From the NCBI RefSeq assembly GCF_023920225.1, contig NZ_CP092588.1, positions 496,001-560,000 of the forward strand: a stretch of DNA of 64,000 nt, read 5' to 3'. The translations under genes were made by a program, and so were the position numbers. Under the pieces are notes generated by a model. The model saw only the letters and a list, made by a program, of their open reading frames with translations, was not told the origin of the DNA and searched no databases. This stretch comes from Vibrio gazogenes (lineage in GTDB: Bacteria > Pseudomonadota > Gammaproteobacteria > Enterobacterales > Vibrionaceae). This document shows positions 26,522-34,468 of this stretch, piece after piece (the stretch's first letter is position 1; each line of letters begins with the position of its first letter).

Positions 26522-26986
26522 CTAGAACCGTAACGGCGCATGGTGAATGACTTCTTTCATGACAAAGAAGGTGCGGATCTGTCGGACACCGGGCAGGGCG
26601 ATCAACTGATTGGCATGTAGTTGATTGAAATCCGCCATATCTTGTACCCGGACTCGGAGAAAATAATCAAATTCCCCCGCAACTAACTGGCAATCAATAA
26701 TGACAGGTAGGCGAACAATTGCCGCTTCAAATTCGGCAAAGCTTTCCGGTGTTGAGCGATCCAGTACTACACCGACAGTGACCAAGGTGCCCAAATCAAT
26801 GTCCTGTGGATTAATTTCTGCCCTAACGGATTGAATTGTCCCTTGTTTGAACAGGCGATCAACGCGGCGGTGACATGTCGCTGGACTAATATTGGTTTTT
26901 TCTGCCAGTACGGCATTACTCGTTCTGCCGTCTTGTTGTAACAGGCGCAGCAGTTTCAGATCGACACGATCAAGTGATTGATCCAT
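26522..26986 (-). CDS. Lrp/AsnC-family regulator (AcdR-like)
   Basis: The product of 154 residues has an N-terminal winged helix (NAVLAEKTNISPATCHRRVDRLF) and a C-terminal RAM ligand-binding domain (VGVVLDRSTPESFAEFE to the end). It is divergent from the ACC deaminase gene at 27173 with about 186 bp between the starts. In Pseudomonas putida UW4 an Lrp protein, AcdR, lies next to and controls acdS, so I infer the same pairing. The alternative is a general amino-acid-responsive regulator. Confidence 0.85.
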   Translation of the reverse strand: MDQSLDRVDLKLLRLLQQDGRTSNAVLAEKTNISPATCHRRVDRLFKQGTIQSVRAEINPQDIDLGTLVTVGVVLDRSTPESFAEFEAAIVRLPVIIDCQLVAGEFDYFLRVRVQDMADFNQLHANQLIALPGVRQIRTFFVMKEVIHHAPLRF

Positions 26987-27172
26987 GAAATTATCTTTCG
27001 TTTTAATGGTAATGTATTCATTAAAGTATCTATTTATGATTTATATGTAAAATTTTTATTAAAAAAATGGAAATAAATTGGAAGCACATTTCATTTCAGA
27101 TTGAGTAATCTAAATGCATATCCTTTCAAACAAGATTGATTGGTTTGGTCATCGCATATAAGGAAATTTGTC
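26987..27172. promoter_or_regulatory. Divergent promoter region of acdR-like and acdS genes
   Basis: This AT-rich gap of 186 bp must carry both promoters and, by analogy with Lrp systems, several regulator half-sites. No single perfect palindrome is obvious. AAGGAA before the ATG at 27173 is the acdS ribosome site. Confidence 0.5.
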
Positions 27173-28189
27173 ATGAAATTGGAGAAGTTTGAACGTTACC
27201 CGCTTAATTTTGGTCCGACCCCGATTGAAAAACTCAGTCGCCTGAGTGAATTTCTCGGAGGAGAAATTGAAATTTATGCCAAGCGAGAAGATTGCAACTG
27301 TGGGCTGGCTTTTGGCGGCAACAAAATTCGGAAGCTGGAGTACATTGTCCCTGAGGCGATTGCCAGTGGCGCCGATACGTTAGTGACTATCGGTGGTGTG
27401 CAATCGAACCATACTCGTCTGGTGGCGGCAACCGCTGCGAAAATCGGCATGAAATGTCGGCTGGTTCAGGAGAGTTGGGTACCATTCCAGGATGCGGTCT
27501 ATGATCGTGTCGGCAATATTCTGATGAGCCGAGTGATGGGAGCTGAGATTGAACTTGTTGATGAAGGGTTTGATATCGGTATTCGCGAAAGTTGGGAAAA
27601 TGCAATCGAAGATGTGAAAGCAAAAGGGGGTGTTCCTTATCCGATTCCTGCCGGTGCATCAGAGCATCCATATGGCGGGTTAGGGTATGTCCGGTTTGCT
27701 GAAGAAGTTCGCGAACAAGAAGCCGAAATGGGAATCAAATTCGATTATATCGTGGTGTGTACGGTGACAGGGTCAACAATGGCCGGGATGGTTGTCGGTT
27801 TTGCGGCAGATGGCAGAGCACAAAATGTGATTGGTATTGATGCTTCTGGTACGCCGGAGAAAAACCATGAGCAGGTTTTACGTATCGCACAACATACGGC
27901 TGATTTGGTCGAATTAGGTCAGGAAATCACCGCAGAAGATATCGTTATTATGGATGATTATGCTTATCCAGCTTATGGCGTACCTTCTGATGGGACCAAT
28001 GATGCGATTCGAATTGCAGCACGTACGGAAGGTATGATGACCGATCCGGTTTACGAAGGAAAATCGATGCAAGGTTTGATTGATCTGACACGTCAGGGAT
28101 TCTTCCCTAAAGGTTCCAAAGTATTATATGCACACTTGGGTGGCGTCCCGGCAATTAATGCCTATAGTTATATTTATCGTAATGGTTGA
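27173..28189 (+). CDS. acdS: 1-aminocyclopropane-1-carboxylate (ACC) deaminase
   Basis: This PLP enzyme cleaves ACC, the ethylene precursor of plants, to ammonia and 2-oxobutanoate. The product has 338 residues, exactly the length of Pseudomonas AcdS. Lys51 binds PLP and Ser78 sits at the active site. Glu295 (PVYEGKS) and Leu322 (YAHLGG), the two residues that separate true ACC deaminases from D-cysteine desulfhydrases, are both present. One deviation is His80 where Pseudomonas has Gln (QSNHTR). ATG 27173 is chosen behind AAGGAA over an upstream ATG at 27140. D-cysteine desulfhydrase is the less likely alternative. Confidence 0.88.
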   Translation: MKLEKFERYPLNFGPTPIEKLSRLSEFLGGEIEIYAKREDCNCGLAFGGNKIRKLEYIVPEAIASGADTLVTIGGVQSNHTRLVAATAAKIGMKCRLVQESWVPFQDAVYDRVGNILMSRVMGAEIELVDEGFDIGIRESWENAIEDVKAKGGVPYPIPAGASEHPYGGLGYVRFAEEVREQEAEMGIKFDYIVVCTVTGSTMAGMVVGFAADGRAQNVIGIDASGTPEKNHEQVLRIAQHTADLVELGQEITAEDIVIMDDYAYPAYGVPSDGTNDAIRIAARTEGMMTDPVYEGKSMQGLIDLTRQGFFPKGSKVLYAHLGGVPAINAYSYIYRNG

Positions 28190-28216
28190 TTGATTAACAT
28201 TAACGTATTCATATAT

Positions 28217-28244
28217 ATCTGACACAACATCTGTTGTGTCAGAT
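28217..28244. terminator. Perfect 28-bp palindrome after acdS
   Basis: Arms ATCTGACACAACA and TGTTGTGTCAGAT (13 bp each) flank only two bases. It lies 28 bp after the acdS stop. As RNA it is a stable hairpin but no T-run follows, so it may be a transcript stabiliser or a dyad operator instead of an intrinsic terminator. Confidence 0.55.
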
Positions 28245-28959
28245 CTCCTCAAGATGTTCATTATTTTATTTAGATCAATTTTTATTTATTTATTTTTCGG
28301 TCAATAACCGGATGCACCAAAAAGGTGATCTAAGTACTGTTATTTTTGCATTTGTACGGTATGATGAAAACCAAAATCAGGATGGATTTTTAAACTAATC
28401 TTTGCTCAGAAAGGATTCTTATATTTTAGTAATAGGTAATCATTACATGATTTCCGACATAATAAACTAAGGATCCTTGATGGCTAATATGAGAGATGTT
28501 TCTATTCTTATCTATCCGTCTCCTTCGATCAGGTTAACCTATCAAGATTTCCTCCGTTTTTTCTATTATTGTCACTGGATATGAAACATAGCAAGAGTTA
28601 TCAATTTGAGTCATTTATTGTACCTATAGGAAATAATAAAGTTTCAATTGATTTATTTAAATAATCAATTGTTTCAAATGTAAATATAGTGTGTTTTTTA
28701 ATTTGTGAATTGAGGAGTAATATTAATTTCATAAATATATTTTTGTGTTAAGGAAGTTATTTATCGTTTGATTTCCTGTAACAAAAAGCAAGACAGAATT
28801 CGTAAATTAAAGCCGTTATTGAGTGGTTAAGACGTAAGGGATTTTAGTTTGTGAGAGGGTGCTTGCAATGGATCTGCTATCAATTGCCCCACTAAGTCAT
28901 TATTCAATATTGAAATAAAAATTATTAATTAAAATACAATAACTTAACGAGGTATCATC
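28245..28959. other. Long AT-rich region upstream of dcuA
   Basis: About 715 bp without a supported gene. It holds an inverted repeat CAATTGATT/AATCAATTG at about 28644-28671 and several ATCAA half-sites, but no canonical FNR site (TTGAT-N4-ATCAA) was found, although dcuA is FNR-controlled in E. coli. CAATATTG palindromes occur near 28905. The dcuA ribosome site ACGAGG is at the right end. Confidence 0.4.
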
Positions 28960-30261
28960 ATGGTAGCAGTAGAGCTGTTTATTGTCCTGCTCTTCATTTT
29001 TCTCGGCGCCAGAATTGGCGGTATCGGCATTGGATTTGCCGGCGGGGCAGGTGTCATCATTTTGACAATGGGATTGGGTATGCACGCTGGTACCATCCCG
29101 GTCGATGTTATTCTAATCATTATGTCCGTGATTACTGCAATTGCAGCGATGCAAGTTGCCGGTGGTATGGACTGGCTGGTTGACTTGGCAGAAAAGTTTT
29201 TAAGAAAAAATCCGAAACATATTACTTTTTATGCGCCTATCGTAACTTTTGTGATGACACTTTTGGCGGGTACCGGTCATACGGCATTTTCAACCTTGCC
29301 AGTTATTGCTGAAGTGGCGAAAGAGCAAAAAGTCAGACCGTCACGTCCATTATCGATTGCGGTGGTTGCATCTCAAATTGCGATTACAGCATCACCGATT
29401 TCCGCAGCTGTGGTCTTTTTCTCCGGTATTCTTGAGCCATTAGGCGTCGGTTATCTCATGTTGTTGGCTGTGTGTATTCCAACCACGTTTGCTGCATGTA
29501 TGGTTGGTGCTTTTGTGGCTAATTTCTTAGGTAAAGATTTGGAAGATGACCCGATTTATCAAGAACGTCTGGAAAAAGGTCTGATAAAAGTTCGGGGTGT
29601 AACCAAGCGTGAAATTTTACCATCCGCGAAAACGTCAGTTTATATCTTCGTCATTGCGATCATCGCTGTGGTTGCTTATGCCACAATGATTAGTAAGGCA
29701 GTCGGATTGATTACCGACCCTGCAATCGGTCGTAACCAAGCTATTATGGCGATTATGCTGATGGCTGCGACGGCAATTATCCTGTTTACTAAGATCGATG
29801 CTTCAAAAATCAGCTCAGTTTCAACGTTTAAATCTGGGATGAGTGCTTGTGTCTGCGTACTTGGAGTTGCATGGTTAGGTGATACCTTTGTTTCCGGCCA
29901 TATCAACGAGATTAAAGCATTGTCTGCGCATATTCTTGAGCAATATCCGTGGATGCTGGCGATTACATTGTTCTTTGCATCAATGCTTCTTTATTCACAA
30001 GGTGCGACAACCACTGCGTTGATGCCCGCTGCGTTGGCCATCGGAGTTGCACCGTTGACAGCTGTTGCTTCTTTTGCTGCTGTGAGCGCGCTCTTTGTTC
30101 TGCCAACTTATCCAACATTATTGGCGGCAGTGGAGATGGATGATACGGGTTCGACCCGAATCGGTAGCTATGTCTTCAACCATCCGTTCTTTATCCCGGG
30201 TGTGGTGACCATCACTTCAGCAGTGACGTTCGGATTTATCTTTGGTGGTATGATTCTGTAA
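28960..30261 (+). CDS. dcuA: Anaerobic C4-dicarboxylate transporter DcuA
   Basis: DcuA exchanges aspartate, fumarate or malate for succinate across the inner membrane. The product has 433 residues, the same as E. coli DcuA, with about ten to twelve membrane segments and the family stretch AGTGHTAFSTLPVIAEVAKE near residue 105. It lies 770 bp beyond acdS in the same direction, too far to assume one operon. A strong terminator follows and ends the chromosomal part before the tail locus. Confidence 0.93.
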   Translation: MVAVELFIVLLFIFLGARIGGIGIGFAGGAGVIILTMGLGMHAGTIPVDVILIIMSVITAIAAMQVAGGMDWLVDLAEKFLRKNPKHITFYAPIVTFVMTLLAGTGHTAFSTLPVIAEVAKEQKVRPSRPLSIAVVASQIAITASPISAAVVFFSGILEPLGVGYLMLLAVCIPTTFAACMVGAFVANFLGKDLEDDPIYQERLEKGLIKVRGVTKREILPSAKTSVYIFVIAIIAVVAYATMISKAVGLITDPAIGRNQAIMAIMLMAATAIILFTKIDASKISSVSTFKSGMSACVCVLGVAWLGDTFVSGHINEIKALSAHILEQYPWMLAITLFFASMLLYSQGATTTALMPAALAIGVAPLTAVASFAAVSALFVLPTYPTLLAAVEMDDTGSTRIGSYVFNHPFFIPGVVTITSAVTFGFIFGGMIL

Positions 30262-30288
30262 TAGTGTGGTTGGTTGTATCTGAAGGGG

Positions 30289-30317
30289 GGGGAAGCTTAT
30301 GCCGCTTCCCCTTTTTT
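30289..30317 (+). terminator. Rho-independent terminator after dcuA
   Basis: GGGGAAGC, a 7-nt loop, GCTTCCCC and a T-run of six form a clear intrinsic terminator. It sits between dcuA and the converging repressor gene of the tail locus. Confidence 0.9.
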
Positions 30318-30330
30318 AATGGGTTTAATA

Positions 30331-31020
30331 TTAAATAGGCTTCATGTGGGCAATGACTGTCCCGATGATCTGACAGTTGCCATTGATGGATAAAAACCGC
30401 AGCTCTGGCGGATAAGAAGGATTGAGTGCCTTCAGATATTTTTTATTATCAATGACTTGTATCTGCTTGAATGTTGCTTCTGCTGAATCGGTCAGCATCG
30501 CAATGACGAACTTGTTGTGTTCTGGCTCGACGAGATTCGGATCAATAAAGATCAGATCGTTTTCTTCAAATCTTGGCTCCATCGAGTCTCCCCGAACCCG
30601 AAGAATATAAGTGCCGGGGCCACTGTGTACCGGGCAAGGATAATATTCATATTCGTCTGGTGCATACGGAGTGACGGCTTCAGAAAAATCACCGGCTTTG
30701 ACCCAAGAAATCACCGGACACATGGTTGAAACGGCAGGGCCATGACTGACGTTTGCCTGCGATGCTGTCTCAGCGTACTCGGCATTGGCAGAATTGGTTC
30801 CGTATACGATCCATTCCGGTGAACATTCTAATGCTTTAGACATCGCCAGTAATAAGCGGTCTTTCATACTTGACTGGATGCCGTTTTCGATCTGGCTGAT
30901 CGTAATTCGGTTCAGACTCAGTGATGAATCAATTTCTTTTACTCGGGCTGTCAGCATGTCTTGGGTGAGCCCTAAACTTTCTCGTCTGGCTTTGAGACGT
31001 TCGCCTAATTCAACAATCAT
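30331..31020 (-). CDS. Phage-type self-cleaving repressor (XRE HTH + S24 peptidase)
   Basis: The product of 229 residues is a CI/LexA-like repressor. The N-terminal helix-turn-helix runs from LGERLKARRESLGL to about residue 65; the C-terminal S24 domain has the catalytic Ser146 (RVRGDSMEP) and Lys185 (ATFKQI), and the Ala109-Gly110 cleavage pair (WVKAGDF). Such proteins are inactivated after DNA damage through RecA. It is the first gene of the tail locus, divergent from the lysis operon, so it probably keeps the locus silent until SOS induction. Confidence 0.92.
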   Translation of the reverse strand: MIVELGERLKARRESLGLTQDMLTARVKEIDSSLSLNRITISQIENGIQSSMKDRLLLAMSKALECSPEWIVYGTNSANAEYAETASQANVSHGPAVSTMCPVISWVKAGDFSEAVTPYAPDEYEYYPCPVHSGPGTYILRVRGDSMEPRFEENDLIFIDPNLVEPEHNKFVIAMLTDSAEATFKQIQVIDNKKYLKALNPSYPPELRFLSINGNCQIIGTVIAHMKPI

Positions 31021-31307
31021 AAATCACAATGCCCGTAATGACGGGGTATCCTCAATTGGTTGTTTCCTTTCAGAACCCTGACAGGTGTTCGCATTCAAAG
31101 TGCTCATCATAGCCCTTTTCAGTCCAAGTATACAGCACTTTTGTAATGATTTTTACACTAGGAAAGAAAGTTTAATTACGTCGTTATATTTACATTGATT
31201 GAAAGTTTTCTTACTATTACTGTCAGAATAGTGGTGAAGCGCTGGATCCTGACCCGTTTTCCAGTCTGGCAAAGTCGTGATATTTCGGCGGTTAAAAAGG
31301 TGTATGG
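31021..31307. promoter_or_regulatory. Divergent control region of the tail locus
   Basis: This 287-bp gap separates the repressor from the rightward small-gene and lysis operon. GAAAGTTT occurs twice (near 31166 and 31200), a candidate operator half-site. CTTACTATTA near 31211 recurs near 34046 upstream of ogr and the tail genes. No clear -35/-10 pair can be assigned with certainty. Confidence 0.45.
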
Positions 31308-31424
31308 ATGAGTATTAAACGGGCCAAGCGGGAGCAGGGCGTGAATACCATGGTGCAGGTGCAGCGTGGTCTGCGGATGGCACGTTACCGCCGCAGGTTG
31401 TCCGATTGTCACCATGAGCCGTGA
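31308..31424 (+). CDS. Small basic protein of the tail locus (38 aa)
   Basis: ATG 31308 is preceded by AAGGTG and opens a frame of 38 codons ending in TGA at 31422-31424. The product is very basic (many Arg and Lys) and could bind nucleic acid. Its stop overlaps the GTG of the next small gene (GTGA). I do not recognise it; coding status is inferred from the ribosome site and the tight packing of the four following frames. Confidence 0.5.
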   Translation: MSIKRAKREQGVNTMVQVQRGLRMARYRRRLSDCHHEP

Positions 31425-31546
31425 CAACTGAGTTTGACCGACTGTGTTGTGAACGAGGGGTACCGGATCCGAGTGCGTTAACCGGCATTTTCAAACGTGT
31501 CGCTGAGCTAGGGCAGAGACATCAGAGCAATAAAATGGGGAAATAA
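31421..31546 (+). CDS. Small protein of the tail locus (41 aa)
   Basis: GTG 31421 overlaps the preceding stop and the frame runs to TAA at 31544-31546, three bases before the next ATG. The product has a Cys pair near residue 9-10 and a helical C-terminal half. I do not recognise it. Start overlap and exact abutment to the next gene argue for translation coupling. Confidence 0.5.
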   Translation: MTTEFDRLCCERGVPDPSALTGIFKRVAELGQRHQSNKMGK

Positions 31547-31549
31547 ATC

Positions 31550-31927
31550 ATGGAATTTACCACAGTAGAAATGAACGCCATGCGTAAAGAGCTCATGAAT
31601 CATGCGTTCTCAGCCTTGGTCCGGCGGATGCCGATGAATAAGTGTAAAGCTTATGAATATATTGCCAACTACCTCGGTGTGAAATATAGCACTGTGACCA
31701 ATATGGTTCAGAAGGGGATTTCCGCAAAACACGCTGCCGGGTTATCGGCTATCGCGGCTCGGTTTAAAACCCGAATGTATCATTATCAATTTGCTCCGAC
31801 CGATACCATTTGTCAGGCATGGCTGGAACATGATTATCGTTGTGATAAAGGGAAGCATCCCAGCAAACATCTGTTCAAGCATTGGGAGCGGGATATGAAC
31901 AAGCTACATATTTATGAGGATGCATGA
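31550..31927 (+). CDS. Hypothetical phage protein, possible DNA-binding
   Basis: The product of 125 residues has a segment resembling a helix-turn-helix (AYEYIANYLGVKYSTVTNMVQ) near residues 40-62 and a His/Lys-rich C-terminal half. ATG 31550 follows GGGGAAATAAATC. It may be a regulator of late expression, but no family was recognised. Its TGA is followed directly by the ATG at 31928. Confidence 0.7.
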   Translation: MEFTTVEMNAMRKELMNHAFSALVRRMPMNKCKAYEYIANYLGVKYSTVTNMVQKGISAKHAAGLSAIAARFKTRMYHYQFAPTDTICQAWLEHDYRCDKGKHPSKHLFKHWERDMNKLHIYEDA

Positions 31928-32014
31928 ATGTTTCAAGACAAATCTGACGGGGTTCGTTTTCGTGTATTCAATATGAATACAAATCGTCCTTTCTACTTGA
32001 CTGGAGAACCGTAA
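31928..32014 (+). CDS. Small protein of the tail locus (28 aa)
   Basis: ATG 31928 immediately follows the preceding stop, with GAGGAT eight bases upstream, and the frame ends two bases before the holin start. The product of 28 residues is aromatic and polar with no membrane segment. It is unrecognised; it is called because its ends fit the packing of the operon. Confidence 0.4.
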   Translation: MFQDKSDGVRFRVFNMNTNRPFYLTGEP

Positions 32015-32016
32015 CG

Positions 32017-32295
32017 ATGAGTCTTTTTTCTTTTAAAACCGGACAGGGGGGAGCTGTTATTTCTGAAAAAGCAACGATGTCAATTGCTGTTGGAAGTGGT
32101 ACGGGAGTTGGGGTCAGTGTCGCTCAGGGGGCGGAGAATTATCAGTCGATGATGAATTCAAGTTTACATGACATTCTGGCGGGAAACTTTGTTTGGTATG
32201 GTTCAGATATCGCTTTCCTCATTGGCACAACCTTATCCGTGATCGGCATTGGTATTACATTGGTGCGTTTGTTTCTGTTTCAGTCACAAAGGTAA
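32017..32295 (+). CDS. Putative holin
   Basis: The product of 92 residues has a glycine-rich, weakly hydrophobic N-terminal part and one strong membrane segment near residues 65-88 (IAFLIGTTLSVIGIGITLVRLFLF), with a short basic tail. The size, the TGGAG ribosome site and its place directly before an endolysin and Rz/Rz1 support a holin, which would open the inner membrane at a set time. Sequence family not recognised with certainty. Confidence 0.72.
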   Translation: MSLFSFKTGQGGAVISEKATMSIAVGSGTGVGVSVAQGAENYQSMMNSSLHDILAGNFVWYGSDIAFLIGTTLSVIGIGITLVRLFLFQSQR

Positions 32296-32321
32296 AGATC
32301 AAAATAAAGATAGAGGTCAGC

Positions 32322-32858
32322 ATGAAATATAACCGATTGATTGGTACGGTGCTTTTTGGTGCTGTGGCTGTCACCGGCACATTTGAAGGTCAGCGAAATG
32401 AGGCTTACCAAGATCCGGGAGGGGTATGGACGGTCTGTTTCGGAGAAACGGCAGGAGTTCGTCAGGATATGTCTTACAGTGATGAACAGTGTGCCATGAT
32501 GCTCGCCAGTTCCCTGAATTATCATAATCAGCCACTCGAGAACCTGCATTATCAATTGCCGGCCAATGTACACATTGCCGCCCTCGATTTCAGCTATAAC
32601 CTAGGGACGAATGCGCTGCGCCGCTCAACACTCTATCGCAAACTCAAGCAACAGGATATTGAAGGGGCGTGTCAGGAGTTTAATCGCTGGGTATATATGA
32701 ATGGCAAAGACTGCCGTGTAGCACAGAATCGTTGCCGGGGTATCGTCACGCGCAGAGAGATTGAAACTCAGCTTTGCCTGGGACAGATTTCAGTCAGGGA
32801 TGCATTGCTGCAATTGGGACATACGCCCTCGGATTCTGAGGTGATGTATGATCTTTAA
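32322..32858 (+). CDS. Endolysin, GH24 lysozyme (probable SAR type)
   Basis: The product of 178 residues is a phage muramidase. The catalytic triad spacing Glu22-x8-Asp31-x5-Thr37 is exactly that of T4-like and P21-like lysozymes. A weakly hydrophobic, glycine/alanine-rich N-terminus (LIGTVLFGAVAVTG) and no charged gap suggest a signal-anchor-release enzyme exported by Sec. I start at ATG 32322 behind GAGGTCAGC; the longer frame from 32193 overlaps the holin. Its end overlaps Rz by 11 bases. Confidence 0.93.
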   Translation: MKYNRLIGTVLFGAVAVTGTFEGQRNEAYQDPGGVWTVCFGETAGVRQDMSYSDEQCAMMLASSLNYHNQPLENLHYQLPANVHIAALDFSYNLGTNALRRSTLYRKLKQQDIEGACQEFNRWVYMNGKDCRVAQNRCRGIVTRREIETQLCLGQISVRDALLQLGHTPSDSEVMYDL

Positions 32859-33186
32859 AGGATATGTAAGACTTGGCATTTTAGTACTGCTTGGGTGTGG
32901 GGTTGGCAGTGTGATGCTCAGAATCAAAGGGTTGGTTGCTGAGAATGAAAAACTGACAGCGCAAGTCGCTCAATCCAGTGTACAGATTATGATGCAGAAA
33001 AATGTACTGGATCAGGTTGCTCAGGAGCGGGAACAGATGAATCAACTCCTGATCAAACGAGCCCGAAACAGTGCCGATAACGAGGAAAAACTACGCCATG
33101 AGATTCAAACACTGCAACAGGAAATATCGGGTCATTCTTGCGTTGTTCCTATTACCGTTACTGAACGGTTGCGTGAGTCATACTGA
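32848..33186 (+). CDS. Rz-like inner-membrane spanin subunit
   Basis: The product of 112 residues has one N-terminal membrane anchor (LGILVLLGCGVGSVML) and a periplasmic coiled coil rich in Gln, Glu and Lys, as in i-spanins such as P2 LysB. With the lipoprotein encoded inside and beyond it, it would fuse inner and outer membranes in the last step of lysis. It overlaps the endolysin gene. Confidence 0.87.
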   Translation: MIFKGYVRLGILVLLGCGVGSVMLRIKGLVAENEKLTAQVAQSSVQIMMQKNVLDQVAQEREQMNQLLIKRARNSADNEEKLRHEIQTLQQEISGHSCVVPITVTERLRESY

Positions 33187-33382
33187 ACCACAGCCGGTGA
33201 TTCAGACGCAGTATATTTTGCCACCGGAAGGCATGATTGTTCCCTGTTATAAACCCAGTATCAGCGGCACTTGGCCGGAGATTGTCACGGAAGATATTCC
33301 CCGTCTGAAATCAGCGTTGAGTCAGTGTGCCGGCCGGGCGGATGACTATCTGCAATGGCGAGCATCCAAAGTCACACCTTGA
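33098..33382 (+). CDS. Rz1-like outer-membrane lipoprotein spanin subunit
   Basis: This 94-residue frame begins inside Rz in another frame (ATG 33098) and runs 196 bases beyond it, a nested arrangement typical of lambda and P2 spanins. A lipobox LLNGC places the modified cysteine at residue 25, followed by a proline-containing mature part of about 70 residues. It is longer than lambda Rz1 and similar to P2 LysC in style. Confidence 0.85.
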   Translation: MRFKHCNRKYRVILALFLLPLLNGCVSHTEPQPVIQTQYILPPEGMIVPCYKPSISGTWPEIVTEDIPRLKSALSQCAGRADDYLQWRASKVTP

Positions 33383-33716
33383 AATCTTTTCCCGCTCGTC
33401 TTGAGTCATATGGTTGAGATGAGTCACGTCAATCCGATATTCACGCTAAAATCTTTCTGTTGATTCCTAAGGCCGAACGGTTTGAGGATGATGCAGGAAG
33501 ATTTTTGATATCCGCGATTGTTGAATCGGATCGTGTCGCGGTCATGCCAACAGTCTTATCTTATCTAGCCTGCGTGCCAGACTTTATGAAAGATAACTTA
33601 CATTTATCCTGAACAGGTCTGGAAGACAATGAGGAAGAAGAAAGGAAGGAGAAAAAACGCAGTCAGCCGATAGAGAAAAATACGAACAGCGGCTGACTGA
33701 CAGGGAGAGAAACCGG
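33383..33716. other. Gap with an open frame that may be a gene remnant
   Basis: Between TGA 33415 and TGA 33610 the plus-strand frame starting at 33418 stays open for 64 codons and reads like protein (for example KIFLLIPKAERFEDDAG), but it has no usable ATG, GTG or ribosome site. It may be the 3' remnant of a lost gene between the lysis and tail modules. The last part is the terminator-free tail of ogr on the other strand. Confidence 0.35.
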
Positions 33717-33968
33717 TTAAATTAAGGACAATTCTTGTTGCAGACTGGCTCTGCTTTCGGGCGGCAGGGACTTGATTAGATTGCAGACTAATTGGTTGGC
33801 GGCTTTGGCCGAAGGGCTTAGAGTATGGCTGTAAGATAGATTCATGACGAATGTGTGACCACACTCAGGATCACTACAACTACAGTACAAATCAGCATGA
33901 CTGTTCGTTATCCGGTTCGATTTTTGGATCCGGCTTTTCTGACCACACTCAGGGCATAACACTCTCAT
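33717..33968 (-). CDS. ogr: Ogr/Delta-type zinc-finger late transcription activator
   Basis: The product of 83 residues carries the pattern Cys5-x2-Cys8-x22-Cys31-x4-Cys36, exactly that of P2 Ogr and satellite P4 Delta, which activate late tail and lysis promoters through the RNA polymerase alpha subunit. ATG 33968 is chosen behind AAAGGT; a longer frame starts at 34004. It lies on the minus strand between the lysis set and the tail genes, a different place from P2. It is the best candidate for switching on the tail operon. Confidence 0.9.
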   Translation of the reverse strand: MRVLCPECGQKSRIQKSNRITNSHADLYCSCSDPECGHTFVMNLSYSHTLSPSAKAANQLVCNLIKSLPPESRASLQQELSLI

Positions 33969-34468
33969 ATTTATACCTTTCCCTCTGATGAATAATTGAC
34001 ACAATTATAACAAGACCCATCGTATACACCTAGCGAAATGTAAAAAAACTTACTATTAAATGCGAACAAACTCAGTGCAACACTGATGCTATCTGACGTG
34101 AGCGGGTTTTGCTGTGATGGCTCGTAGGAATTAGACCGCAGTGGTCGCCAACTTATCCCTGAGGTATTGCCTGAAAAGTTTTACGCTTTCACACCATGAT
34201 GTTGGGCAAAATATCGGCGAAACCGCACTGTTCATCACTCATTTTCTCCTGATTTATTCCAGTCTGTTCCGTTTTATGCCATATCCGAATCAGGCCGAAT
34301 TCAACGTGATGCATCTTTTTTTCAGACCGAGTATTCTTCTCTCAACCCAGCAAAACGGGGAAATAAAACGAAGTTGTTTCTATGTAATAAATTGATATTT
34401 ATGAATTATTTATCAAATTAATAAAATTCAACTTCGGGAAAGCTAACCCACACTAAGGTGACAGTTTC
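33969..34468. promoter_or_regulatory. Divergent region between ogr and the tail operon
   Basis: This 500-bp stretch should contain the ogr promoter and the tail operon promoter. A canonical Ogr site (TGT-N12-ACA) was not found by eye. CTTACTATTA at about 34046 repeats a word from the lysis control region. An 84-codon open frame at 34141-34395 lacks a ribosome site and is not called. Confidence 0.45.

Noticed and set aside
27173..28189. D-cysteine desulfhydrase as the name for the PLP enzyme.
   Set aside because: Glu295 and Leu322 are both present, the diagnostic residues of ACC deaminase, and overall sequence follows Pseudomonas AcdS; only His80 points the other way.
34141..34395. An 84-codon open frame before the tail operon.
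   Set aside because: No ribosome site and no family resemblance; it lies where the ogr and tail promoters are expected.
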